From Lysobacterales bacterium (GTDB lineage Bacteria > Pseudomonadota > Gammaproteobacteria > Xanthomonadales > SZUA-38), in the NCBI GenBank assembly GCA_030065125.1, contig JASJDM010000022.1, positions 1 to 64,000 on the forward strand: DNA of 64,000 nucleotides, given 5' to 3'. This document shows, one piece after another, positions 24,574 to 33,853 of this stretch. Below the pieces are notes generated by a model. That model ran no database searches, had not been told where the DNA came from, and saw only the letters and a list, made by a program, of their open reading frames with translations. Every line of letters begins with the position of its first letter. The first letter of the stretch is position 1. The translations under genes were made by a program, and so were the position numbers.

Positions 24574-26133
24574 TCAGTGTCTGAAATGGCGCATACCGGT
24601 GAACACCATGGCGATATCGTGCTCGTCGGCGGCAGCAATCACTTCGTCATCCCGCATGGAACCGCCGGGCTCAATCACTGCCCGGATACCGGCGGCCGCG
24701 GCGGCATCGATCCCGTCGCGGAACGGGAAGAACGCGTCGGACGCCATGACCGAGCCCTCCACGGTCAGGCCTTCTTCCTGGGCCTTGATGCCGGCAATCC
24801 TGGCGCTGACCACCCGGCTCATCTGGCCGGCCCCGACGCCGATGGTCTGTCCGTCTCTGGCATACACAATGGCATTGGACTTGACGTACTTGGCCACCCG
24901 CCAGGCAAAAAGCAGATCCTTGATCTCGGCATCGCTGGGCTGGCGGGCCGTCACCACTTTGAGCTCTTCCCGGGTCACGCTGCCGGTATCGGCGTTCTGG
25001 TACACCAGGCCGCCGCTCACCGGCCGGAAGTCATGTCCGCCGGCTGGACCGTGGGACTCTCCGGTTTCCAGCACCCGCACATTGGGTTTGGCCGTGAGGG
25101 CCTCGGCCGCGTCCCCCGATACGGTCGGCGCCAGGATCACCTCCACGAACTGGCGATCGATGATGGCCTGGGCGGTGTCGCCGTCCAGGGGCCGGTTGAA
25201 GGCAATAATGCCGCCAAATGCCGAGGTCGGGTCCGTGGCAAAAGCCTGATTGTAGGCCTGGCTGATGTCCTCACCCAGGGCTACACCGCAGGGGTTCGCG
25301 TGCTTGACGATGACGCAGGCCGGCTGTTCCGGAAAGGCCAGGGCACACTGCAGGGCCGTGTCGGCGTCCATCAGGTTGTTGTAGGAAAGCGCTTTGCCCT
25401 GCACCAGCCGGGCCGCCATCAGGCTGCCCGGGGGCACCGGGTCCTGGCGATAGGCAGCGGCCTCCTGGTGGGGGTTTTCGCCGTAGCGCAGGTCCTGGGT
25501 CTTGGTGTAGCTCAGGCTCAGCTGGTCCGGCATGCCCTTCTCCCCTAACTGCTGACCGAGATACGCCGCGATGACCTGGTCGTAGCTGCCTGTGTGGGCG
25601 TAGGCCCGGGCCGCCAGGTACTGGCGCGTGGCCAGGGTGGTACCTCCTTCGGAGATCTCTGCGGCCACCCGCTCGTAGTCGGCAGGGTTCACCACGATGG
25701 CCACGTCGGCGTGATTCTTGGCCGCTGCCCGGACCATGGCTGGTCCACCGATGTCGATCTGCTCGATGGCGTCGGCCAGCTGGCAGCCGGGATCAGCGAT
25801 GGTCTGCTGGAACGGATACAGGTTGACTACCACCAGGTCGATGGGCTCGATGCCGTGTTCGGCCATGACTTCGTCATCGGTGCCCCGTCGTCCGAGGATG
25901 CCGCCGTGGATTTTTGGGTGCAGGGTTTTGACCCGACCGCCCATGATTTCCGGGAAACCCGTGTGGTCCCCAACCTGGGTAACCGGCACACCGGCTTCTA
26001 CCAGGGCTCTGGCGGTACCACCGGTGGAGAGAATCTGGACCCCGGACTGGGTCAGCTGCCTGGCGAATTCGACAAGGCCGGACTTGTCCGAGACGCTGAG
26101 CAGCGCCCGGCGGACGGCGGTTTTACTGGTCAT
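24574..26133 (-). CDS. purH: Bifunctional AICAR formyltransferase/IMP cyclohydrolase
   Basis: 519 residues for the last two steps to IMP. The N-terminal MGS-like cyclohydrolase domain (1 to about 195) has [37 protein letters not shown] and [18 protein letters not shown]. The AICARFT domain has [14 protein letters not shown] (Lys and His of the active site), [17 protein letters not shown] and the end [19 protein letters not shown]. It is the first gene of purH-purD-tdk. The 212 bp up to the divergent gene at 26346 must hold its promoter, but none is obvious. Confidence 0.98.
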   Translation of the reverse strand: MTSKTAVRRALLSVSDKSGLVEFARQLTQSGVQILSTGGTARALVEAGVPVTQVGDHTGFPEIMGGRVKTLHPKIHGGILGRRGTDDEVMAEHGIEPIDLVVVNLYPFQQTIADPGCQLADAIEQIDIGGPAMVRAAAKNHADVAIVVNPADYERVAAEISEGGTTLATRQYLAARAYAHTGSYDQVIAAYLGQQLGEKGMPDQLSLSYTKTQDLRYGENPHQEAAAYRQDPVPPGSLMAARLVQGKALSYNNLMDADTALQCALAFPEQPACVIVKHANPCGVALGEDISQAYNQAFATDPTSAFGGIIAFNRPLDGDTAQAIIDRQFVEVILAPTVSGDAAEALTAKPNVRVLETGESHGPAGGHDFRPVSGGLVYQNADTGSVTREELKVVTARQPSDAEIKDLLFAWRVAKYVKSNAIVYARDGQTIGVGAGQMSRVVSARIAGIKAQEEGLTVEGSVMASDAFFPFRDGIDAAAAAGIRAVIEPGGSMRDDEVIAAADEHDIAMVFTGMRHFRH

Positions 26134-26345
26134 GGAGGTGTGGTCGTTCTGGTATTCGGAAACGCCGACGATTATAGCGGATTCGATGGTCGCGTGATTG
26201 AAACCTGACAGGGCGATCCCGCTGAGAGCGCTGCCCGGTCTGGCACTCCTCGGCGAGGCTTCTGGTGTCTATTCGGTTATTTCCGGATTGTGCTGCCGTG
26301 ACCCTGGCCGCAGCTCATTAGCAAGGGTAGATCTGGAGGTGCGGC

Positions 26346-29147
26346 ATGGCTGACCGAATTTCTTTCCTGCGCATGCAAGCTGCAATCACCATGGCCCGTC
26401 GGGCCGCCTGCGACAGGCGCGTGACCTGGCTCATATTGGCCGCGCTGATGGCATGGCCGGCGCTGGCGGCGGGTGCGGCGGCACCCCCGGCAAATACTCA
26501 GAATGACAGCAGATCCCTGGTAGCCGCGGCCGGGGTTCCATTTGTCGAAAATCGTGGGCTCGGCCGGGATTCCAACGTCGCATTTCTGGCTGAGACCTTT
26601 GCGGCCACCGTCATGGTTGAACGGGACGGGGCCGTCAGCTATGGGGTCAAAGGCACGGAATCGAAGCCCTTCCTGATTCGGGAACGATTCAGCCGGGAGA
26701 AGTTATCGCCTGAAGGGACCGACCCTGCTGCCGTTCAGGTGAGCTATTTCCGTGGCAACGACCCGGAAAAATGGCGCACGAAACTTCCCACATTTCAAAG
26801 TATCCGTGTCGCGGATGTCAGCAAGGGCGTGTCCCTCAGCCTGCAGGCCTTTAACGACAACGTGGAGAAGATTTTTACCGTGTCGCCGGGGGCTGACCCA
26901 ACGGCCATATCCGTTGCGGTTGAGGGGATTGCCGCTCTCAAACTGGGTCCCGCGGGCGAGCTCGAAATGCACACCGCTACGGGTCCGCTGACCTTCTCGG
27001 CGCCGGTTGCTTACCAGGTCAAGGGCGGCAGCAGACACCCCGTTGAGGTCAGCTACCAGCTCGGGAGTGAGCACAGCTATGGCTTCTACGTCGGTGCGTA
27101 TGACCGGACGCAGCCGCTGATCATTGACCCCATCATTGCCAGTACCTACATCGGCCGTGACAGCCGTGATTACGGCTTTGACGTGGTGGTGGACGGCGAC
27201 GGAAACGTTTACGCAGCTGGCCACTCGACGGACTTCAACACCAGCCCCTATCAGACTACGGCAGGTTCCTACAGCGCCGGGGAATTAGGCGATATTGATG
27301 TGTACTTTGGCAAGCGCGACGCCGTGGTCAGCAAGTTTGATCCAACACTCGGACAGCTGCTCGCCAGCACATTCGTGGGTGGCGCCGAAGACGACGGCGC
27401 TTTCTCGATTGTCTTCGAGGCCGCCACCAATCCAATGGATGATGACCATATTCTCGTTGCCGGACTGACCTGGTCACCCGACTTTCCCATGGTCGAAGGA
27501 TCCAATGCCTTCGATACAGTCCATAACGGCAGCAGCGACCTGTTCGTGCTGCGCCTGGACACTGACCTGTCCACCCTGATCGCCAGCACCTACGTGGGTG
27601 GTACCGATCTGGACAACGCCTTCGCAACCAGTCCCAGTCGGGGACCCCGGCTGGCCGTCGATGCGGCAGGCGACATCTACGTGACGGGCACGACCAACTC
27701 CTTTGATTTTCCCGTCATTCCGCCGGGTAAGGATCAGGGATACACGCCGTTTCAGGATGTTAACCAGGGTGATGGCGACGCATTTGTGATCAAACTGAGT
27801 AACAACCTCGAAGAACTGATGAAATGGACCTTCCTGGGAGGCGGCCAGGATGAAAGCGGAACTGCCATAGCCACCGTGGGTGACCGGGTGCTGGTTGCCG
27901 GCCACACCGAGTCGGCCGAAAACTGGCTGCCGCCGCCCTACCAGCCGTTCCCGACCACCTTGGGGGCGTTTGACGTGACGCACAACAGCCGCTCCGGCGT
28001 GCTGTTCGAGGATGGCTTCCTCAGCCGGTTTGACGCGGACCTGGAGACCCTCCAGGCCAGCACCTTCATTGGCGGTGATGGTGGTGACCTGGTGTGGGAT
28101 ATGGCGGTGGACCCGATTAACGGCTGGGTATACATCGCCGGGGCCACCGACTCAGGGACTTTCCCCACCACCCCGACCGCCTACATGCCGAGCCGATACG
28201 CCCCCTATAACGGATTCGTGGCAAAGCTCAACATCGATCTCGACACGCTGCTGGCCGGCACCTACCTCGGCGGCCGCTGCCCCGAAGCACTGGCCGAAAC
28301 CATGCTGCACGGCCTGGCTCTTGACGGTTACGGCGCCGTATGGGTCACCGGCCGAACCTGGGATGACTTCAGACCCACTTTCCCGGTGACCAATATCGAC
28401 GATCCCGACCTCCCGGTCTGGTACGACCCGGTCCACTACGCCTGGAAAGACGTGGTGCTCACCCGCTTCAATCACACCCTTGAGCGGGTTGACGACAGCC
28501 TGCACGTTGGCGGATCTGATCACCAGGAGGCCTGGGGCATCTTCTGCCGGAATGTGCAGCGCGGCGGGGATGTCGGGCAGGCCGTCGAAGTCTCCGTCAC
28601 CGGATGGAGCAAAAGCGGGACCCCCAATGACCGCTTTTATCCGGTATTTCTCGGCGAGCCCGGCTTCACGGATTCCTTCGACTATTTTGCCGAAAACGAT
28701 GATGTTCTGGTGACGAAGTTTCTGTTCAGCGAATCGCCGCTGCTGTCAGATGGCTTTGAACCTGCTCGCGACCGCCCGTGCCTTGACCTGGCAATGACGG
28801 TGATGGTGGATAACGGCAATAATGAATGTGGAACGGAAAGGTCGCTGACGTTGACATTACCTCCGCCAGGTGCGCCGCAATACGTGGATGTCCGATATTG
28901 CTACACGGCGACGAACACCGGCAATACCGCGTTCAGGACGCACTCACTGGTGGACAATCAGCAGACAGATCCGTTGTTCACCGATCTTCCCAATGTACTG
29001 AATCCGGGTGCCGATATGTGGGTGACCAATGTGGTCAGGTTAACGGCGTCGGCGACAAACACCGGGACCTGGACGGCTGAAAACATCCTTTTGAACCGGT
29101 CTGTTTCGGCCAGCGATACGATCTCAGTCATTGTTAGACTGCCTTGA
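26346..29147 (+). CDS. Large secreted SBBP-type beta-propeller protein
   Basis: 933 residues. The N-terminus has a hydrophobic export segment (about 24-45). An N-terminal domain beginning VPFVENRGLGRDSNVAFLAE is the usual leader of SBBP proteins. The propeller (about 255-790) has repeated units such as GNVYAAGHSTDFNTS, ILVAGLTWSPDFPM and DIYVTGTTNSFDFPV. A DGFE motif (LLSDGFEPA, near residue 800) precedes a C-terminal domain of about 125 residues that resembles a DUF11-like conserved-repeat fold (VDVRYCYTATNTGNTAFRTH). The ATG at 26346 has GGAGG 7 bases upstream. It probably works outside the cell. Function unknown. Confidence 0.82.
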   Translation: MADRISFLRMQAAITMARRAACDRRVTWLILAALMAWPALAAGAAAPPANTQNDSRSLVAAAGVPFVENRGLGRDSNVAFLAETFAATVMVERDGAVSYGVKGTESKPFLIRERFSREKLSPEGTDPAAVQVSYFRGNDPEKWRTKLPTFQSIRVADVSKGVSLSLQAFNDNVEKIFTVSPGADPTAISVAVEGIAALKLGPAGELEMHTATGPLTFSAPVAYQVKGGSRHPVEVSYQLGSEHSYGFYVGAYDRTQPLIIDPIIASTYIGRDSRDYGFDVVVDGDGNVYAAGHSTDFNTSPYQTTAGSYSAGELGDIDVYFGKRDAVVSKFDPTLGQLLASTFVGGAEDDGAFSIVFEAATNPMDDDHILVAGLTWSPDFPMVEGSNAFDTVHNGSSDLFVLRLDTDLSTLIASTYVGGTDLDNAFATSPSRGPRLAVDAAGDIYVTGTTNSFDFPVIPPGKDQGYTPFQDVNQGDGDAFVIKLSNNLEELMKWTFLGGGQDESGTAIATVGDRVLVAGHTESAENWLPPPYQPFPTTLGAFDVTHNSRSGVLFEDGFLSRFDADLETLQASTFIGGDGGDLVWDMAVDPINGWVYIAGATDSGTFPTTPTAYMPSRYAPYNGFVAKLNIDLDTLLAGTYLGGRCPEALAETMLHGLALDGYGAVWVTGRTWDDFRPTFPVTNIDDPDLPVWYDPVHYAWKDVVLTRFNHTLERVDDSLHVGGSDHQEAWGIFCRNVQRGGDVGQAVEVSVTGWSKSGTPNDRFYPVFLGEPGFTDSFDYFAENDDVLVTKFLFSESPLLSDGFEPARDRPCLDLAMTVMVDNGNNECGTERSLTLTLPPPGAPQYVDVRYCYTATNTGNTAFRTHSLVDNQQTDPLFTDLPNVLNPGADMWVTNVVRLTASATNTGTWTAENILLNRSVSASDTISVIVRLP

Positions 29148-29239
29148 GTGGCTCGAAGGCAGCGACAGATGGATGCGGGTCTTGCACCCCATCATCCGGG
29201 TCGCTACGCTCCGTTGTTTTCTGAGTCTCGAGGCACGCC

Positions 29240-30436
29240 GTGATTTCTGTCTCTGAAGCCTGGCAGATCATTCAGGACACCATGCCCGGCTGGCCGGTGG
29301 AAACCCTGCCTATCGAACAGGCTTACGGACGCGTGCTGCATGAGCCCGTGGTGGCAGACCGCGATCAGCCGCCATTCCACCGGGTGACCATGGATGGCAT
29401 TGGTATTGCTTTCGCCGAGTGGTCCAGCGGGCGCCAGCAGTTTGCCATCGCCGGCACCCACCCGGCCGGAGCGCCGGCGCCCACCCTGCCGAGTCCGGAA
29501 AGCTGCTTTGAAGTGATGACCGGGGCGGTGCTGCCCGAGGGCTGCGATTGCGTCATCCCGGTGGAGGACATCCAGGTGGCGGACGGCCAGGCGACGCTGC
29601 TGGAGTCAGCTGACCCGGCGCTGTGGAAGTTTGTCCACCGTAAAGGCACCGATTTTCCCAATGGGCAGACGCTGCTGGAGTCCGGAACCCTGCTGCGAGC
29701 CCCGGAAATCGCCGTGCTTGCGGCGGTTGGAAAACCCAGAGTCACGGTCAGCGTGTGGCCGCTGGTCACCGTGGTATCCACGGGTGATGAGCTGGTCACG
29801 CCGGGTGAGCCGGTAGCCGCCCATCAGATCCGCATGAGCAACGACTACGCCATCCAGTCGGCGCTGCTGGGATCCGGCATGGCGGGCTGTGAACGCCTGT
29901 ACCTGCGGGACGATCCTGATCAGATCAGGACAGAACTGTCCCGGGCGCTGGAGCGCAGCCAGGCCCTGATCCTCACCGGCGGTGTATCCAAGGGCAAATT
30001 CGACTACCTGCCCGAGGTGCTGGACGAACTGGGCGTCAAAAAACACTTTCACCGCGTACGGCAGCGGCCGGGTAAACCCATGTGGTTTGGCTCCACCGAA
30101 TCCGGCCAGCCGGTATTCGCCCTGCCGGGCAACCCGGTTTCCGCCCTGGTGGGTTTTCACCGCTACGTTTTGCCGGCCATCCAGCATGCCGCGGGTATCG
30201 TGCCTCACCCCCAGTCCGTGGTGCTGGGCGAGACCATGAGCTTCAGCGATCACCTGGCTCACTTCGTGCCTGTGTCCCTGCAGCGCATCGCCGGTGGACC
30301 GCCCGAGGCGCTGCCCCGGGAGCTCAATACCTCGGGTGATTTCTTCTCCCTGGCCGGTACTGACGGCTTTGTGGAACTGGCGGAATCTTCTGGCCCCTGG
30401 AAGGCGGGCTCGACCGTACACTGGTTTCAGTGGTAA
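29240..30436 (+). CDS. moeA: Molybdopterin molybdenumtransferase
   Basis: 398 residues. MoeA inserts molybdate into adenylylated molybdopterin. Domains I/II have PIEQAYGRVLHEPVVADRD and the DG loop HRVTMDGIGIA (commonly SAMDGYA, so a variant). The MPT-binding domain III has VSTGDELVTPGEP, SNDYAIQSALL and the active region LILTGGVSKGKFDYLPEVL, then FALPGNPVSALVGFHRYV. The C-terminal domain IV starts near residue 320. It heads the + strand operon moeA-moaA-moaD-moaE and overlaps moaA by 7 bases. Confidence 0.95.
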   Translation: MISVSEAWQIIQDTMPGWPVETLPIEQAYGRVLHEPVVADRDQPPFHRVTMDGIGIAFAEWSSGRQQFAIAGTHPAGAPAPTLPSPESCFEVMTGAVLPEGCDCVIPVEDIQVADGQATLLESADPALWKFVHRKGTDFPNGQTLLESGTLLRAPEIAVLAAVGKPRVTVSVWPLVTVVSTGDELVTPGEPVAAHQIRMSNDYAIQSALLGSGMAGCERLYLRDDPDQIRTELSRALERSQALILTGGVSKGKFDYLPEVLDELGVKKHFHRVRQRPGKPMWFGSTESGQPVFALPGNPVSALVGFHRYVLPAIQHAAGIVPHPQSVVLGETMSFSDHLAHFVPVSLQRIAGGPPEALPRELNTSGDFFSLAGTDGFVELAESSGPWKAGSTVHWFQW

Positions 30437-31470
30437 GCGGTTCTCCGAAGTACCCCCGGGACACCCGGGGCCGTTCGCTGCGCGACCTGCGGATCTCGGT
30501 CATCGACCGCTGCAATTTCCGCTGCCCCTACTGTATGCCGGCAGAGCTGTTTACCGAGGACTACCAGTTCATCGCCAAAGAGCTGAGGTTGAGCGCGGAA
30601 GAGATCGAGCGGCTGGCCCGGGTATTTGTCGCACTGGGGGTGGAAAAACTGCGCATCACCGGGGGTGAGCCGCTGTTGCGCCCGGACATCGCGGAGATTG
30701 TCCAGCGGCTCAGCGCCATCCCGGGACTGGCAGACCTGGCACTCACCACCAACGCGGTGCTGCTGGCGGTCCAGGCTGAAGCCCTGGCCTCAGCCGGGCT
30801 GCAGCGCATTACCGTCAGCCTCGACAGCGTAGACGAGGCGGTTTTCGCCCGCATGTCCGGCGGCCGCGCGGATCTGGGCCGGGTACTGGAGGGCATCGAG
30901 GCCGCGGCTGAAGCCGGACTGTCGCCCATCAAGATCAACGCCGTGGTCCAGCGCGGGGTCAACGACGACGGGGTGCTGGATCTGCTGGAATATTTCCGCG
31001 GCACGGGTCACATCGTCCGATTCATCGAATACATGGATGTGGGCAATCGAAACGGCTGGCTGCTGGACGAGGTGGTACCCAGCGGTGAACTGGTACAGCG
31101 CATCGGCGCGCGCTGGCCCATCAGCCCGGTGGGCGCCCAGTACCCCGGCGAGGTGGCCCGGCGTTTTGTCTTTGATGACGGCCTGGGTGAGATCGGGTTT
31201 ATCAGTTCGGTGACCCAGCCGTTCTGCGGCGGCTGCAATCGGGCCCGGCTGTCTTCAGACGGCGTGTTGTATACCTGCCTGTTCGCCACCCGCGGGACGG
31301 ACTTGCGCACTGTTTTGCGCTCCGGTGCCGGCAGCGACGAATTGACCGACCTGGTGGCGGCGCTGTGGCGGGCACGGGATGACCGCTACAGTGAACTTCG
31401 CAGCCAGGCAGCAGCCCAACAGGACGAGGCGGACAGCAAAAAAGTGGAAATGTATCGGATTGGCGGATGA
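30430..31470 (+). CDS. moaA: GTP 3',8-cyclase
   Basis: A 346-residue radical-SAM enzyme that makes (8S)-3',8-cyclo-7,8-dihydro-GTP, the first step of molybdopterin synthesis. The N-terminal 4Fe-4S cluster motif is DRCNFRCPYCMP, the SAM region is RITGGEPLLRPD, and the C-terminal cluster is in QPFCGGCNRARLSSDGVLYT with CLFA just after. The protein ends RIGG, keeping the catalytic C-terminal Gly-Gly tail. The GTG start overlaps moeA by 7 bases and the stop overlaps moaD by 4. Confidence 0.97.
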   Translation: MVSGSPKYPRDTRGRSLRDLRISVIDRCNFRCPYCMPAELFTEDYQFIAKELRLSAEEIERLARVFVALGVEKLRITGGEPLLRPDIAEIVQRLSAIPGLADLALTTNAVLLAVQAEALASAGLQRITVSLDSVDEAVFARMSGGRADLGRVLEGIEAAAEAGLSPIKINAVVQRGVNDDGVLDLLEYFRGTGHIVRFIEYMDVGNRNGWLLDEVVPSGELVQRIGARWPISPVGAQYPGEVARRFVFDDGLGEIGFISSVTQPFCGGCNRARLSSDGVLYTCLFATRGTDLRTVLRSGAGSDELTDLVAALWRARDDRYSELRSQAAAQQDEADSKKVEMYRIGG

Positions 31471-31709
31471 ACAAACTGGTTGTGAGATATTTTGCGGTGT
31501 ACCGGGAAAGTACCGGCCTTGGTGAGGAGTCGGTGACCTCCGCGGCGGCAACGCCGGAGGCCCTGTTTGCCGAGTCGGCCCGGCGCTATCCCGGGCTGGA
31601 GCGATTCGAGGCGGCCCGGGTGGCGATCAACGACGAGTTGGCGTCCTGGGATTCACCACTGAGTGACGGCGATACCGTACTGTTTTTTCCGCCCGTAGCC
31701 GGAGGATGA
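31467..31709 (+). CDS. moaD: Molybdopterin synthase sulfur carrier subunit
   Basis: An 80-residue ubiquitin-like protein: MNKLVVRYFAVYRESTGLGE at the start and GDTVLFFPPVAGG at the end. The C-terminal Gly-Gly is adenylylated by MoeB and carries the thiocarboxylate for MoaE. It overlaps moaA and moaE by 4 bases each, so the three are translationally coupled. Confidence 0.95.
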   Translation: MNKLVVRYFAVYRESTGLGEESVTSAAATPEALFAESARRYPGLERFEAARVAINDELASWDSPLSDGDTVLFFPPVAGG

Positions 31710-32140
31710 TTATGTTCGAAATCTGCACCGGTTCCGTCGATTCCACCCGTCTTGCGCGGGAACTGGCCGATCCGGCCTGTGGCGGCTACGCCACGTTCGA
31801 GGGCTGGGTCCGCAACCATCACGAGGGCCGGTCGGTATCCGGGCTCGAATACGAAGTCTATGAACCACTGGCGGTAAAGGAAGGCGAAACAGTCCTGGCT
31901 GAGGCCCTGGAGCGGTTCGACATCAACCGCGCCGCCTGCATCCACGCCCAGGGCGCCCTGGACATCGGCGAACTGGCGGTCTGGGTGGGCGTGTCCGCAC
32001 CCCACCGCGACGCGGCCTTTGACGCCTGCCGCTACATTATCGACCAGATCAAGATCCGGCTGCCGATCTGGAAGAAGGAGTTTTACGTGGAGGGGGATTC
32101 GGGCTGGGTGAATTGCGAGGTTTGTGCAAGCAAAGTTTGA
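31706..32140 (+). CDS. moaE: Molybdopterin synthase catalytic subunit
   Basis: 144 residues. MoaE converts cyclic pyranopterin monophosphate to molybdopterin with sulfur from MoaD. Motifs are GGYATFEGWVRNHHEGRSV (substrate Arg and His), GLEYEVYEPLA, DIGELAVWVGVSAPHRDAAF and the catalytic lysines in LPIWKKEFYVEGDSGWV. The first ATG (31706) overlaps moaD; an in-frame ATG at 31712, closer to GGAGG, may be the real start. It is the last gene of the + operon. No clear terminator follows, only the REP-like hairpin. Confidence 0.95.
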   Translation: MIMFEICTGSVDSTRLARELADPACGGYATFEGWVRNHHEGRSVSGLEYEVYEPLAVKEGETVLAEALERFDINRAACIHAQGALDIGELAVWVGVSAPHRDAAFDACRYIIDQIKIRLPIWKKEFYVEGDSGWVNCEVCASKV

Positions 32141-32154
32141 TCCGCCTTCGGCCG

Positions 32155-32174
32155 TTGGCACATCCCTGTGCCAA
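32155..32174. repeat. REP-like hairpin ttggcaca-tccc-tgtgccaa
   Basis: Perfect 8-bp arms follow 15 bp after moaE. With its flank (cttcggccg) it is an inverted match to the hairpin at 22472-22491. It may also serve as the 3' end of the moeA-moaE transcript. Confidence 0.6.
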
Positions 32175-32208
32175 AGGGCTGCGCTCAAATACTGGGGTGA
32201 CAAATACT

Positions 32209-32266
32209 GGGGTCAGAGTAAAGGGACAGAGTAACCTGGGTTACTCTGTCCCTTTACTCTGACCCC
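32209..32266. repeat. Perfect 28-bp-arm palindrome (ggggtcagag...)
   Basis: Bases 32209-32236 are exactly complementary to 32239-32266, with a 2-base loop. The arm begins ggggtcagagtaaaggg, a phrase I recognise from palindromic repeats near RAYT-type transposases in gammaproteobacteria (from memory, not searched). A partial direct copy of its left edge (aaatactggggt) precedes it at 32188-32199. The stop codon and last codons of the minus-strand kinase lie inside it. Confidence 0.85.
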
Positions 32267-33287
32267 GACGCTTCGTCGGCCGACAGGCCTCGCACAACTC
32301 AGCAAACACCGACGGCTTCTCCATTCTCGCCAGCGCCTCCAGCGCCGGTTGCGCATGCAGCATGATGTAGTCCCGGTTGTCCGGGTGTCGGGTCGCGCGC
32401 CACAGGCTGATGGTGACGGTGGTGGCCCAGCGGGTCATCACGCGCAGGGGCAGCAGTTCCTGTTCCAGCGGGGTCAGGCCCAGTGCCTGGTGGTAGGCAC
32501 GGGTCATGATAGCCGCCGGTTCGGCGGAGTCCGTCTCCAGCAGCGGGTAGGCCAGGGCAATGGCCAGGTCGTTGATCAGGGCGGTGTGGACCAGGTCGCC
32601 GAAGTCGATGATGCCGGTCAGCTGGTGGGACTGCGGATCGGCCAGCACGTTGGCCGGGTTGAGGTCGGCGTGGATCACCTGGCGGCGCAGGTCCGGCAGC
32701 CGTGGCGCGACCCTTGCATCATGCTGGTCCAGTACCCGGCGGACCCGGTCGGCTGCCCGCCGGTCTTCCAACTCGCCCAGCAGGGGGCGCAGCCGGTGGG
32801 CCTGGTCCAGGTCCCAGATCAGCTCCCGCCTGGCGGCCGGGTGGTCAAACGACGCCAGTCGCTGCGCCAGCCCGGCCGCGGCGACGGCGGTTCCGATCAG
32901 CAGGGAGCGGGGTTTCGGCTGGATCTTCTCGGCGTCCACGCCGGGGAGTCTGCTGATCATCCATACCCAGGCGCGCCGACCGTCGGCCAGTTCCAGTGGC
33001 TTCCACGGCTTGCCATCGACGGTGGGGATGACCCTGGGGACGGGTACTGGACCCCCGGCCAGCCGGTCCAGGGCGGCCACCTGCAGGCTGATCAGGGACT
33101 CCTCAACCAGCGGATTGCTGATTTTCAGAACGGCCGGCTGATCCGGTGCGTCCAGCAGAAAATTCAGGTCGCGCTCGCTGGCCGCCGTCCGGGCGGTACC
33201 CCGCACGCCAAACCAGCTGCTGGCCAGCTGCTCAGCCTGGCTGGTTGAGACGTCAGGGGCGGGGGACTCCAGGTGGGCCTGGGTCAC
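32241..33287 (-). CDS. Aminoglycoside-phosphotransferase-like (APH/HYKK) kinase
   Basis: 348 residues of the protein-kinase-like APH fold. The N-lobe has DLNFLLDAPDQPAVLKISNP with the ATP lysine. The catalytic loop is RQVIHADLNPANVLADP (HxDxxxxN) near residue 205, and the metal Asp is in LTGIIDFGDLVHTALINDLA. The pattern is close to the hydroxylysine kinase group, which often acts on amino-compound catabolism. It is the last gene of a seven-gene minus operon of molybdenum cofactor genes and overlaps mocA by 4 bases. A role in that pathway is not known. Its C-terminus (GQSKGTE) is encoded by the palindrome at 32209-32266, so the original end was probably replaced. Confidence 0.8.
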   Translation of the reverse strand: MTQAHLESPAPDVSTSQAEQLASSWFGVRGTARTAASERDLNFLLDAPDQPAVLKISNPLVEESLISLQVAALDRLAGGPVPVPRVIPTVDGKPWKPLELADGRRAWVWMISRLPGVDAEKIQPKPRSLLIGTAVAAAGLAQRLASFDHPAARRELIWDLDQAHRLRPLLGELEDRRAADRVRRVLDQHDARVAPRLPDLRRQVIHADLNPANVLADPQSHQLTGIIDFGDLVHTALINDLAIALAYPLLETDSAEPAAIMTRAYHQALGLTPLEQELLPLRVMTRWATTVTISLWRATRHPDNRDYIMLHAQPALEALARMEKPSVFAELCEACRPTKRRGQSKGTE

Positions 33288-33853
33288 TGCTGCTCCAGCT
33301 GTTGCCGGTCCGCCGGGGTATCAACGTCGAATGCCGCGTTTTCCATGGGTACCCGGGTCAGGTTTTCCTGGTCCCGCAGCAGGGCCCGGGCACCGCGGTC
33401 GCCGGTCAGCCCCAGCAGGCGGCTGCGCCATGTCGGTGGAAAAAGGACAGGGACGCCCCAGGTCTGCTGGTAGACACTCACCGCCGGGTTTTCGGGTCTG
33501 GACAGGAACCGGTCCCGCAGTTCAGCCAGGTCTGCAACAGTAATCCGCGGCTGGTCGCACAACAGGATCAGGACGGCGGCGTGTTCGGGCAGTCTGGAGG
33601 CGCCCAGGGCGAGTGAGCTGCCCATGCCTTCCTGCCATTTCGGATTTGTGGTCCAGTCGCAGTCCAGGTCCCGGCTCAACCGTTCGGCCTGGCAGCCCAG
33701 CACCACCATTATGTGCTCTCCGACCACGGCCCGGGCGGTTTGCACCGCGTGCTGCAGCAAGGTCCGGCCCTGCCACTGCAGTTGCTGCTTGGGGGACCCC
33801 AGCCGGCGGGACTCGCCGGCTGCCAGGATCAGCGCCCAGATCTCAGTCGGCAT
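33284..33853 (-). CDS. mocA: MocA-type molybdenum cofactor cytidylyltransferase
   Basis: A 189-residue nucleotidyltransferase starting MPTEIWALILAAGESRRLGS, the MobA/MocA signature. QLQWQGRTLLQHAVQTA follows, then NPKWQEGMGSSLALGA and ILLCDQPRITVADL. The LAAGxSxRLG and CDQP forms favour MocA, which makes the cytosine dinucleotide cofactor of xanthine-dehydrogenase-family enzymes, over MobA. XdhC nearby agrees with this. The frame is open to 33889. I take the ATG at 33853, which overlaps moeB by 11 bases. Confidence 0.85.
   Translation of the reverse strand: MPTEIWALILAAGESRRLGSPKQQLQWQGRTLLQHAVQTARAVVGEHIMVVLGCQAERLSRDLDCDWTTNPKWQEGMGSSLALGASRLPEHAAVLILLCDQPRITVADLAELRDRFLSRPENPAVSVYQQTWGVPVLFPPTWRSRLLGLTGDRGARALLRDQENLTRVPMENAAFDVDTPADRQQLEQQ

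Noticed and set aside
24577..25548. 323-codon plus-strand frame over purH
   Set aside because: Antisense shadow caused by high GC codon bias.
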